NCBI RefSeq assembly: GCF_014648055.1
Contig: NZ_BMQJ01000022.1
Location: 1-64,000, forward strand
DNA length: 64,000 nucleotides
Reading direction: 5' to 3'
Origin: Streptosporangium pseudovulgare
Lineage (GTDB): Bacteria; Actinomycetota; Actinomycetes; Streptosporangiales; Streptosporangiaceae
The notes under the pieces were generated by a model. That model searched no databases and had not been told where the DNA came from. It worked only from the letters and a program-made list of their open reading frames with translations. The translations under genes and the position numbers were made by a program. Positions 40,197-47,952 of this stretch are shown piece by piece (positions within the stretch are counted from its first letter, which is position 1; each line of letters opens with the position of its first letter).

Positions 40197-41348
40197 GTGG
40201 CCGCCCCGCTGAACGCCGAGAAGACCCGCGCCGCGCTGCGCACGTCGGCACGCGTCTCCCTGGAGACGCTGCTCGTCGTGCTGATGACCGCGGTGGCCCT
40301 GTGGATCTTGGGGCAGATGTGGTCCGTCATCTGGCCGCTCGTCATCGCGCTGCTCCTGACCACCCTGACCTGGCCCGTGACCCGCTTCCTGCGCCGGCGC
40401 GGCTGGCACCCCACCCTGGCCGCCTCGGTCGTGACCCTGCTCTTCCTCCTGGTCGCCGCAGGCATCGTGGTGCTCATCGTCGTCCCGGTGGCCTCCCAGT
40501 CCGGCGAGCTGGTCACCGGCGTGGGCGACGGCATCCAGCGCCTGCGCGACTGGGCCTCCGGGCCACCGCTGAACTTCGGCGACAGCCAGGTCAGCAACGT
40601 GTTCAACACCGCGGTCACCCGCATCCAGTCCAGCGTCGGCAGCATCGTCACCGCCACTCTCAGCGGGGTGGGCACCGTGGTCAACGGCCTGGTCACCACC
40701 GTCCTGGCGCTCTTCCTGATGTTCTTCTTCCTCAAGGACGGCCCGCGTTTCCTGCCGTGGCTGACCCGCCAGCTCCCCGGCCGTCTCGCCAGGGACGTGC
40801 CGGCCGTGGCCACGCGCGGCTGGGACACCCTCGGCTCGTTCGTCCTCTCCCAGGCGTTCGTCGGCCTGCTCGACGCCGTCTTCATCGGTATCGGCCTGTG
40901 GATCGTGGGCGTGCCGCTGGTCCTTCCCCTGGCCGTCCTGACCTTCGTCGCGGCTTTCGTTCCCATCATCGGAGCCCTGTTCGCCGGTTTCGTCGCGGTC
41001 CTCATCGCGCTGGTGTCCAACGGCCTGACGGACGCGCTGATCGTGCTCGCCATCATCGTCGCCGTGCAGCAGCTCGAGGGGAACGTCTTCCAGCCCATGG
41101 TGCAGAGCCGTGGCCTGGGCCTGCACGCGGCGGTGATCCTGCTGGCGGTGACGCTGGGCGGCAGCCTGGCGGGCATCGTGGGCAGCCTGCTGGCCGTACC
41201 CATCACCGCCCTGATCGCCGTGGTGTGGAACTACCTGCGCGAGCAGCTCAGCGATCCGCTCCCCGCGCCCCCCGAACCGGAGACCTCCGGACCGGACACC
41301 GGGGGCGGCCGGCCCGGGCGCCGGGGGCGTCCGGAGAGGCGGCGCTAG
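40197..41348 (+). CDS. AI-2E-family (UPF0118/PerM) membrane transporter
   Basis: This 383-aa protein has about seven to eight membrane segments. Paired helices near the N-terminus (about 24-85) precede an extracytoplasmic loop with amphipathic helices (about 95-150). The family signature FVPIIGALFAGFVAVLIAL (about 255-275) and QQLEGNVFQPMVQSRGLGLHA (about 293-312) follow. The tail is Pro/Arg-rich. GTG 40197 sits 6 nt after TAAGGT (40185-40190), suggesting a leaderless mRNA. Members have been linked to autoinducer-2 export or Na+/H+ antiport; the substrate here is unknown. Confidence 0.88.
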   Translation: MAAPLNAEKTRAALRTSARVSLETLLVVLMTAVALWILGQMWSVIWPLVIALLLTTLTWPVTRFLRRRGWHPTLAASVVTLLFLLVAAGIVVLIVVPVASQSGELVTGVGDGIQRLRDWASGPPLNFGDSQVSNVFNTAVTRIQSSVGSIVTATLSGVGTVVNGLVTTVLALFLMFFFLKDGPRFLPWLTRQLPGRLARDVPAVATRGWDTLGSFVLSQAFVGLLDAVFIGIGLWIVGVPLVLPLAVLTFVAAFVPIIGALFAGFVAVLIALVSNGLTDALIVLAIIVAVQQLEGNVFQPMVQSRGLGLHAAVILLAVTLGGSLAGIVGSLLAVPITALIAVVWNYLREQLSDPLPAPPEPETSGPDTGGGRPGRRGRPERRR

Positions 41349-41391
41349 GCTTGCCTGTGCCCGCGAACCGCCACCGGAAGGTCTACCGCCC

Positions 41392-43026
41392 ATGGACGAC
41401 AGTCAGCCGCGTTTCCTCGACGACGTCACCGTCGAGCTGGTCAGGCACAGCGCCTCGGACACCGACGTGCTCTGGGCCGCGCGGGTGTCGACCGCGGGGG
41501 AGCAGTCCCTGGAGGAGATCAACAAGGACCCGGAGCGGTCCAAGGGACTGATCAACTACCTCATGCGCGACAGGCACGGGAGCCCGTTCGAGCACAACTC
41601 CATGACCTTCTTCGTCAGGGCGCCCATCTTCGTCTTCCGGGAGTTCCACCGTCACAGGGTGGGATGGTGTCTGGCGGGTGACTCTGAGATCACACTAGTG
41701 AGCGAGAAGGGGAACATCCGCAGGCGGACGATCGCCGAGCTCTATAGGCTCTGGCATCACGGAGTCGAAGACGCCCTGCCCAGCTCTGGTGGAGGGGTGA
41801 CGTGGAAGAAGAGCGCCGGGAAGTGGAGCGCTCAGGTCAAATACGCTAATAAATCCCACTATCTGGGGCTGCACGAGACGAGAGAGGCCGCTGAGCGGGT
41901 GGTGGCCGAGTTCAGGGCCGAGCACCCCTCCAAGCGGCTGCGCAAGCTCGCATCCGTCCGTCGCAACCACGTCCGCTGCTACGACGAGACGACTCTGCTC
42001 GCCTCCCGCGCCCGGATTCTGGACGTCATGGAGTCCGGAGTGAAGCGGCTGATCCATCTCACCACGGAGAGCGGCCGGTCGCTGAGGTGCTCGGTGGACC
42101 ATGCGGTTCTCACACCTGAAGGGTGGCGAAAAGCCGGAGAACTGGAAGTCGGAGACCAGCTCATGGCCGCGGCCACCGCCGTACCTCCTTCGGAGGCGTT
42201 GGTTCCGCCCTCCCTGCGGCGCGGGATCGGTGTCTGGACGTCCATGCAGAGGCTCCGGTTGATCAGGGAGACGGACACGTGCCACCTATGCTTCAGGAGC
42301 TTCCCGCGTGAGGAACTTGCGCTCGACCATGTGGTTCCTGTGGCTGCAAACCTGTTGAAAGCCCTTGATCCAAGCAATCTCATGCCTGCCTGCTCGCCAT
42401 GTCACCGGAAGAAGAGTGACGCCGAGCAGGCACTCGCCAAGCGAGGAGGGAAGGTCTCGATCGCGAAACCCGACCCGATCGTCTCGATCGAGGACGGTGG
42501 CGAGGAGATGACCTATGACCTGTCGGTCGAGGGTCCTTGGCACAACTTCCTCGCCAATGGAATCGTCGTTCACAATTCCTACAACGAGGAAAGCGGGAGA
42601 TACAGGGAGCTGCAGTCCGATTTTTACGTTCCGGGTAGGGAGCGCAGGCTCGTCCAGGAGGGCCGGCCGGGCAAATACGTGTTCGTCGAGGGGACCGACG
42701 AGCAGCACAAGCTGGTGACCGAGGCGATGGAGGCCTCCTACCGGCAGTCCTACGCCGCCTACCAGGAGATGCTGGAGGCCGGCGTCGCCCGCGAGGTGGC
42801 CAGGGCCGTGCTGCCGGTGGGCCTGTTCTCCTCGATGTACGCCACCTGCAACGCCCGGTCCCTGATGCACTTCCTGTCGCTGCGCACCAAGAGCGAGCAG
42901 GCCAAGGTGCCCTCGTTCCCGCAGCGGGAGATCGAGATGGTGGCCGAGAAGATGGAGGCCGTCTGGGCGGGGCTGATGCCCCTCACCCACGCTGCGTTCG
43001 TCGCCAACGGCCGCGTCGCCCCCTGA
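41392..43026 (+). CDS. thyX: Flavin-dependent thymidylate synthase ThyX containing an intein
   Basis: The 544-aa precursor is ThyX (241 aa) split by a 303-aa intein. N-extein residues 1-92 include FFVRAPIFVFREFHRHRVGW, the first part of the ThyX motif. The C-extein begins SYNEESGRY, so splicing rebuilds RHR-x3-S-x-N-E-x-S-G-R. The first C-extein residue is the conserved active-site Ser, and it also serves as the intein +1 nucleophile. The remainder has FYVPGRER and ARAVLPVGLFSSMYATCNARSLMHFLSLR. ThyX methylates dUMP using CH2-THF, FAD and NADPH. Without splicing no active enzyme is expected. The start follows the AI-2E-type gene by 43 nt. Confidence 0.96.
   Translation: MDDSQPRFLDDVTVELVRHSASDTDVLWAARVSTAGEQSLEEINKDPERSKGLINYLMRDRHGSPFEHNSMTFFVRAPIFVFREFHRHRVGWCLAGDSEITLVSEKGNIRRRTIAELYRLWHHGVEDALPSSGGGVTWKKSAGKWSAQVKYANKSHYLGLHETREAAERVVAEFRAEHPSKRLRKLASVRRNHVRCYDETTLLASRARILDVMESGVKRLIHLTTESGRSLRCSVDHAVLTPEGWRKAGELEVGDQLMAAATAVPPSEALVPPSLRRGIGVWTSMQRLRLIRETDTCHLCFRSFPREELALDHVVPVAANLLKALDPSNLMPACSPCHRKKSDAEQALAKRGGKVSIAKPDPIVSIEDGGEEMTYDLSVEGPWHNFLANGIVVHNSYNEESGRYRELQSDFYVPGRERRLVQEGRPGKYVFVEGTDEQHKLVTEAMEASYRQSYAAYQEMLEAGVAREVARAVLPVGLFSSMYATCNARSLMHFLSLRTKSEQAKVPSFPQREIEMVAEKMEAVWAGLMPLTHAAFVANGRVAP
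41668..42576 (+). mobile_element. ThyX intein with AP2-like DNA-binding and HNH endonuclease modules
   Basis: The intein is 303 aa, from Cys1 (CLAGDSEI, block A) to VVHN, with Ser +1. Block B is CSVDHAVLTPEGWRKAGELEVGDQL (residues 141-165), with His145 as the conserved His. Blocks F/G are MTYDLSVEG and FLANGIVVHN with terminal His-Asn. An AP2-like domain (about 44-86, GVTW, GKWSAQV, YLGLHETREAAERVV) lies between blocks A and B. A zinc-type HNH endonuclease (about 205-250, CHLC, LDHVVP, NLMPACSPCH) lies between B and F. Base composition is visibly lower in GC than the exteins (for example AAATACGCTAATAAATCCC), pointing to transfer. All splicing and HNH residues look intact. Confidence 0.93.
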
Positions 43027-43059
43027 CGGGGGTTACCGGGTCGTCCCGCTCTGAGCACC

Positions 43060-43102
43060 CGGCGTGCCGGGCACCGGTCGGCCGCCGGGGCCCGGCACGC
43101 CG
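43060..43102 (+). terminator. Hairpin after thyX
   Basis: The 13-bp arms 43060-43072 and 43090-43102 are perfectly complementary around a 17-nt loop, 34 nt after the thyX stop. A smaller stem (CCTGGCC 43134-43140, GGCCAGG 43145-43151) follows and overlaps the end of the convergent pseudogene. Confidence 0.7.
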
Positions 43103-43141
43103 CCATGGATGATCGGGCACGACGCCGGTCGCGCCTGGCCC

Positions 43142-43870
43142 TCAGGCCAGGACGCACCGGGTACCACTGAAGATCGTCGGCATGCACTTGTTGCAGTGGG
43201 TGCATAGCGACCGGGTGGCGGGCTCACACCGGATGCGGTTGATCAGGTCGGGTTCGCGCAGCGGCGCGCGGGCCATGGCGACGAATCGGAAGCCCTCGGC
43301 CATGGCCAGGTCCATGGTGGCGCGCTGGCTGACGCCGCCCAGCAGGATCAGGGGCATGCCCAGCGCGACGCGGAACTGACAGGCGCTGTCGAGCAGGTAC
43401 GCCTCCCGGTAGGGGTACGCGTGGATGAAGCGGTCGCCGACGAGGTTGCCGCCCAGTCGCATGGGCTGCCTGAAGGTAGCGGCGAACTCGCGGATCGGGG
43501 CGTCGCCGCGGAAGAGATACATGGGGTTGAGCAGGGAGCTGCCGACGGTCAGCTCCAGGGCGTCCACGCTGCCGTCGCGTTCGATCCACTGGGCGACCTG
43601 GCGGCTCTCGTCGAGCCAGAGCCCGCTGGGCACGCCGTCGTCCATGTTGAGCTTGGCCAGGACGGCGATCCGGTCGCCGACGGCGTCGCGGACGGCGCGG
43701 GTGACGGAGAGGACGACCTTGGCGCGGTTGGCCAGCGGTCCGCCGTAACCTCACGGCGCTTGTTGATCTTCGGCCTGAGGAACGAGCTGGCGAAGTAGTT
43801 GTGGCCGAGGTGGATCTCGATGGCGTCGAAGCCCGCCTCGATGGCCAGCCGGCCGCGATGACCAGGTGAC
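43142..43870 (-). pseudogene. Old-yellow-enzyme-like NADH:flavin oxidoreductase, truncated and frameshifted
   Basis: Read on the minus strand, the frame contains EAGFDAIEIHLGHNYFASSFLRPKINKRRE, then a shift near 43748-43752. In the next frame YGGPLANRAKVVLSV continues to the stop at 43142, with LNMDDGVPSGLW, FRVALGMPLILLGGV, AMARAPLREPDLINRI and CTHCNKCM. Together these are the C-terminal half of an OYE/2,4-dienoyl-CoA-reductase-type TIM barrel. The first ~150 residues (FMN-binding start) are missing, and upstream sequence shows no match. One frameshift could be a sequencing error. The truncation cannot be explained that way. Confidence 0.8.
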
Positions 43871-44025
43871 AGGCTCGCGTCGCCGAGGCGGTCGCCTGTG
43901 GGGGAAACCAGGTCCGCGAGGAGGCCGAGGCGTATTCCGGCCGGCGCCCGGACACCGAGGTCATCCTCCGCCGCCCTCACCTCATCCGGCCCGCACGGCA
44001 TGGGCCGCGGTGAAGGCAAGGAGGA

Positions 44026-44178
44026 GGGCGGCGGGTCGCGGTGGAGGCCGGCTACGCCGACCAGTCCCACCTGCATCGGGACGTCATGGCGTTCACCGGG
44101 GCGACCCCGGCGGCCGTGGCCGGCGAGCCGTTCCTGGCGGTCGACGACATCGCGTGGCCGGGAGCTCATCCGGGGTGA
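44026..44178 (+). pseudogene. C-terminal remnant of an AraC-family regulator
   Basis: About 50 codons ending at TGA 44176-44178 read VAVEAGYADQSHLHRDV then FTGATPAAVAG. This is the second helix-turn-helix of AraC/XylS regulators (AxxxGYxDQSHLxRxF...GxTP). No start codon with a first HTH or a sensor domain exists upstream, where the OYE remnant begins. The end overlaps the convergent ArsR-like gene by 13 nt. It is the leftover of a deletion that joined pieces of two genes. Confidence 0.75.
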
Positions 44179-44801
44179 TCCGCCCCACCGGTGTCCGCCC
44201 CGCCGGTGTCCGCCCTGTCGGGATCCGCCTCGCCGACGCCGAAGGGCAGGGCGTCGAAGTGGACGACGACCTGGGCGGTGTCCGGCGTGTCACCGGGGCG
44301 GCCCCGGGCCCGCTTCCGGTAGACGTCCAGGACGGCGGAGACCTCACCGACCAGATCGGCGAGCTCCTGGCGGGTGAGGCGCATGCCGCTGCTGGAGGTG
44401 ACGCTGGCCTCGATCCACGCCCGGGGCGCGGTCCGTGACTCCTCCAGCCAGCGGGTGAGCTCGGCCCCGCGCTGGCGGACCACCTGGGCGAGCACCATCT
44501 CGGCGGCCTGGGCCGTGTCGGGGTCGCGGCGGAAGCGGTCGCCGTCCATGGAGAAGCTGCCCGCGCGCCACCAGCGTTCCTTGCCCCTGCCGCGTCCAGG
44601 GACGTCCTCGATGAAGCCGTACCGTTCGAGCTGCCGCAGGTGGTAACTCGTCGCGCCGGTGTTCTCCCCGGTCAGGGCGGCGAGCTGGGTCGCGGTCGCC
44701 TCGCCGCGCTGCTCCAGGAGTTCCAGCAGGCGCAGCCGGGAGGGGTGCGCCAGCCCCTTGAGCGCGGCGGCGTCGATGGAACGGGTCTTGTCATCCGTCA
44801 T
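44166..44801 (-). CDS. ArsR/HTH_20-type transcriptional regulator
   Basis: The protein is 211 aa. An N-terminal winged helix (about 8-80) has AALKGLAHPSRLRLLELLEQRGEATATQLAALTGENTGATSYHLRQLERYGFIE and the wing GRGKERWWRA. The C-terminal half is helical with no metal-binding ELCVCDL-type box, so it is of the HTH_20 group seen next to MFS exporters. ATG 44801 is the start that fits the domain. It is divergent from the MFS gene with two TTTGCAAA palindromes between them, its likely operators. Confidence 0.9.
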   Translation of the reverse strand: MTDDKTRSIDAAALKGLAHPSRLRLLELLEQRGEATATQLAALTGENTGATSYHLRQLERYGFIEDVPGRGRGKERWWRAGSFSMDGDRFRRDPDTAQAAEMVLAQVVRQRGAELTRWLEESRTAPRAWIEASVTSSSGMRLTRQELADLVGEVSAVLDVYRKRARGRPGDTPDTAQVVVHFDALPFGVGEADPDRADTGGADTGGADHPG

Positions 44802-44814
44802 GTGCAGCCATATC

Positions 44815-44836
44815 TTTGCAAAGAATCGTTTGCAAA
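44815..44836. promoter_or_regulatory. Two TTTGCAAA palindromes, likely ArsR-type operators
   Basis: TTTGCAAA occurs at 44815-44822 and 44829-44836, 14 bp apart, in the 64-nt gap between the divergent ArsR-like and MFS starts. Such AT-rich palindromes stand out in a GC-rich genome. Their position fits joint control of both promoters. Confidence 0.65.
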
Positions 44837-44865
44837 CTTCTCTTTCCACGATACCGGGAGCACGC

Positions 44866-46278
44866 ATGACCGGACGACCCCTCCACCGGCTGGTGGCCGC
44901 CTCCGGCCTGTCGAACGTCGCCGACGGGATCACCGTCGTCGGCGTCTCGCTGGTCGCGGTGACGCTGACCCGCTCGCCGGTCCTCGTCTCCCTGGTCAGT
45001 GCGGCGGCCACGCTGCCGTGGCTGCTGCTCGCGCTGCACGCGGGCGCCCTGGCCGACCGGCACGACCGCCGCCGGATCATGGTCGCCGCCAACGCGCTGC
45101 GGGCGGCCGCGCTGGCCGGGGTGGCGCTGACCGCCTGGCTCGGGCTGCTGAGCCTTCCGGTGCTGCTGGCCGGGACGCTGCTGACCGGCGTCGCGGAGGT
45201 CCTCGCCGACACCTCCGCGCAGTCGGTGCTGCCGATGATCGTGCCGCGCGAGCGGCTGGGCGAGGCCAACGGCCGGCTCGTCGCGGTGGAGACCGTCGGC
45301 AACAACTTCCTCGGCGCCCCGGCCGCCGGGATCCTGGTCGGGATCGGCGCGACGGCCGCGCTCGGGACGCCCGCCCTGCTGTACGCGGCGGCGGCCCTGA
45401 CGCTGCTCGGCATGCGTGGGCGGTTCCGCGTCGAGACCCCCTCCACCCGGCCGCTGCGCGCCGACATCGCCGAGGGTCTGCGCCACCTGTGGGGTCACCG
45501 GGTGCTGCGGAGCCTGGCCCTCTTCTCGGGCGTGCTCAACTTCGCCAACGCCGCCTACTTCGCGGTGTTCGTGCTGTGGGTGGTCGGCGAGGAGTCCCGG
45601 GTGGGGCTGACCTCCGCCGGGTACGGCGTGCTCACCGCGTCGCTGGCGGCGGGCGCGGTGGCGGGATCGCTGGTCGCCGACCGGCTGGCGCGCCGGACCG
45701 GCCAGATCAGGACGCTGATCGTCGCCGACGTGGTCAACGGGCTCCTGCTGTTCGTGCCGGTCCTGCTGCCCACCGTGCCCGGTATCGCCGTCACGGCGGT
45801 GCTGCTCGGCGTGACGAACGCCGTCTCCAACGTCGTCATCGTCTCGCTGCGGCAGCGGATCGTCCCCGAGGCGATGCTCGGCCGCATCAACGCCACCGCC
45901 CGCCTGATCGGGATGGGGGCCACCCCGCTGGGCGCCGCGGCGGGCGGGTTCCTCGCCGAACGGGCGGGGCTGCCCGCGGTGTTCTGCGCCGCGGCGGCGC
46001 TGTGCGTCGTCGCCGTCGCCGTGGTCTCCCGCTCCGTCACGACCGCCTCGGTCACCGCGGCGGAGGAGGCGGCCCGTGCGGAGGAGACCCGGACGGCGGA
46101 GGAGACCCGTACGGCGGAGGAGACCCGTACGGCGGAGGCGGCTCCGATGGAGGGGACCCGGACGGCGGAGACGGTCCGGACGGAGGAGGTCCGGGGGGAG
46201 GCGGCCCGGGCGGAGAACGCTCCGACGGCGGAGAACACCCGGGCCGGGGAGGAGATCCGGGCGGGGGAGACGGCCTGA
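44866..46278 (+). CDS. MFS efflux transporter
   Basis: The protein is 470 aa. About 12 membrane segments fill residues 1-395, with the MFS loop motif GALADRHDRRRIM (about 61-73) and a second copy DRLARRTGQIRTL (about 270-283). The group is that of small-molecule exporters (MFS_3/enterobactin-exporter type). The C-terminal 70 residues are a cytoplasmic low-complexity tail of ETRTAE repeats. These are coded by 18-bp repeats (about 46078-46140) that seem recently expanded. ATG 44866 follows GGGAG. It is under the divergent ArsR-like regulator. The substrate is unknown. Confidence 0.88.
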   Translation: MTGRPLHRLVAASGLSNVADGITVVGVSLVAVTLTRSPVLVSLVSAAATLPWLLLALHAGALADRHDRRRIMVAANALRAAALAGVALTAWLGLLSLPVLLAGTLLTGVAEVLADTSAQSVLPMIVPRERLGEANGRLVAVETVGNNFLGAPAAGILVGIGATAALGTPALLYAAAALTLLGMRGRFRVETPSTRPLRADIAEGLRHLWGHRVLRSLALFSGVLNFANAAYFAVFVLWVVGEESRVGLTSAGYGVLTASLAAGAVAGSLVADRLARRTGQIRTLIVADVVNGLLLFVPVLLPTVPGIAVTAVLLGVTNAVSNVVIVSLRQRIVPEAMLGRINATARLIGMGATPLGAAAGGFLAERAGLPAVFCAAAALCVVAVAVVSRSVTTASVTAAEEAARAEETRTAEETRTAEETRTAEAAPMEGTRTAETVRTEEVRGEAARAENAPTAENTRAGEEIRAGETA

Positions 46279-46305
46279 ACGGCGGGGACGGCTTCGGGGA
46301 CGACC

Positions 46306-47415
46306 TCAGGACTCGATGATGTCCCGGTGGATGTCGGTCAGGGGGACGCCCCCGCGCCGCAGCCGGCGGACCGCGTCGCCGACCATGGCGGGCGGGCCGC
46401 AGACGTAGACCTCGTGGCCGGCCCAGGAGGGGAAGCGGTCCAGCACCTCGCTCACGGTGCCCCGAACCCCGTCGTGGCCCGGCTCGTCGGAGACGACCGG
46501 CAGCACCCGCAGCCGGGGGAACTCCGACTCCATCCGCACCAGGTCGGGCAGGTCGTACAGCTCCGCGGCGCGGCGCGCGCCGTACAGGAGGTGGATGCCG
46601 GACCGCCGCCCGGAGGCGATGGCGTGCTCGATGATCGCCTTCAGCGGGGCCAGCCCGGTGCCTCCCGCGACGCACAGGACGTCGCGGCCGGAAGCGGGCG
46701 GGGCCATCGACCCGGACGCCGGGCCGAGCATGAGGGTGTCGCCGACGCGGGTGTGCCGGACCAGCGCGCCGGAGACCCACCCGCCCCGCACCGCGCGGAC
46801 GTGCAGCCGGACGGTGCCGTCCGGCCGCGGGGCGTTGGCGATGGAGAAGGGCCGCCACACGCGCGGCCAGCGGGAGGTCTGCACGCTGACGTGCTGTCCC
46901 GGCAGGTACGGCAGGGGCTGGGCGGGCCTCAGGGTGAGGACGGCGACGTCCGGGGTGCGCAGCTCGTGGCCGGTGACCTCGGCCAGCCACCAGGCGGGGG
47001 AGACGCCCGCGTCGGCCTCGGCGGCCTTGATCATGAAGTCGGCGGCGACGTCGTACGCCGCCTCCCACGCCCGCTCGACCTCGGGGGTCCAGACCTCGGC
47101 GGCGAAGTGCCGTACGGTGGCCAGCAGCGCGGCGCGGACCACGGCGTAGTGCTCGGTGAGCACGCCGTACTTGCGGTGGTCGCGGCCCAGTCGGCCGAGG
47201 AACGGCGCCATGCCGTCGGGGCCGTCGACGCTCCAGACGATGCGGGTCAGCGCGCCGAACAGGCGGTCGCGCTGGGCGTTCATCGCCGGGGGGAACATTC
47301 CACGCAGGTGCGGATTGGCGGCGAACAGCCGCCCGTAGAAGTATGCCGCGGCCCGGTCCGCGACGGGCTCGATGACGGCGAAGCTTTCCTTGACGAGACG
47401 CGGATTCAACGACAT
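46306..47415 (-). CDS. hmp: Flavohemoprotein-like (globin plus FAD/NAD reductase)
   Basis: This 369-aa protein has a globin domain (about 1-135) with the proximal-His region LTEHYAVVRAALL and the distal-side AAYFYGRLFAANPHLRGMFP. A ferredoxin-reductase-like FAD domain (about 145-240) has WRPFSIANAPRPDG, and an NAD domain (about 245-365) has GGTGLAPLKAIIE and VYVCGPPAMV. Flavohemoproteins turn NO into nitrate using O2 and NADH. ATG 47415 is preferred to GTG 47430 because GAGG precedes it. The product is slightly shorter than E. coli Hmp (396 aa). It fits the NO/hypoxia theme of the window, though no DosR-like box was seen. Confidence 0.9.
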   Translation of the reverse strand: MSLNPRLVKESFAVIEPVADRAAAYFYGRLFAANPHLRGMFPPAMNAQRDRLFGALTRIVWSVDGPDGMAPFLGRLGRDHRKYGVLTEHYAVVRAALLATVRHFAAEVWTPEVERAWEAAYDVAADFMIKAAEADAGVSPAWWLAEVTGHELRTPDVAVLTLRPAQPLPYLPGQHVSVQTSRWPRVWRPFSIANAPRPDGTVRLHVRAVRGGWVSGALVRHTRVGDTLMLGPASGSMAPPASGRDVLCVAGGTGLAPLKAIIEHAIASGRRSGIHLLYGARRAAELYDLPDLVRMESEFPRLRVLPVVSDEPGHDGVRGTVSEVLDRFPSWAGHEVYVCGPPAMVGDAVRRLRRGGVPLTDIHRDIIES

Positions 47416-47952
47416 GTGATCGGACCTCACCCCACCGACCGGATCAAAGTCCGATCACGCAGACCACCTCCATGACGGTTCCGGGTGACGAGCGCCCGGT
47501 GACCCCGGCCCGCCGGTTCGCTCACATTGAATTCTTGCAGTTTCCCATAGGCGTCACAACCGTTTCTCTGGAATATGGTGCGAAATCTGGCCTTCCGTAA
47601 TTGCGAGGGCGTCGCGGATAATAACCTCTTGATGGCCATGTGTGCGGAAATGAGGGATATTCGTAATATTTCGTATTTAATGTCGCGTCGAACCGCCCAG
47701 CCGGCTCGCGGGCCTTTTCGGGGCGTCTCCGGAAGGTGGATCGTTCCATCGCCCCGGGACGCCACCGGTGGGTGGAGCGCTCCATTCCCCTGGAGCGGTC
47801 CGCCGGGGCGGGTTCGCCGTGCTGGGCCATTGAGATCTGATATGGGTGGCATAACCGAAATGGCGCGCAGCATGATAGGGATGTTGCCGAAAGACGGGAC
47901 AGGCGCCGTCCGGGAACAGGGCGCCGCCTCCCGCACGGCCACTGGAGAGCCC
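47416..47952. other. 537-nt intergenic region with AT-rich core between hmp and the amidotransferase-like gene
   Basis: Positions about 47520-47700 are the most AT-rich in the window and contain an inverted repeat ATATT-CGT-AATAT (47657-47669) that could bind a regulator of the divergent hmp gene. Positions 47737-47802 hold three related palindromes (separate entry). The rest has no supported gene. An upstream in-frame extension of the downstream gene is rejected because it lacks homology and codon bias. Confidence 0.6.
47737..47802. promoter_or_regulatory. Three operator-like copies of TGGA(T/G)CG(T/C/G)TCC(A/G)
   Basis: TGGATCGTTCCA (47737-47748), the perfect palindrome TGGAGCGCTCCA (47773-47784) and TGGAGCGGTCCG (47791-47802) are spaced 36 and 18 bp apart. 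They lie 150-215 bp before the amidotransferase-like ATG. The central CG and symmetric arms fit a LacI- or GntR-type dimer. No such regulator is adjacent. Confidence 0.5.

Noticed and set aside
39904..40251. Minus-strand frame of 115 codons in the trpEG downstream spacer
   Set aside because: It falls inside the 126-bp palindrome and the 3' end of trpEG. No ribosome-binding site or domain is seen.
47575..47952. N-terminal extension of the amidotransferase-like protein
   Set aside because: It is AT-rich DNA with operator-like palindromes and lacks homology; the family starts at MPRPLIGITSYL.
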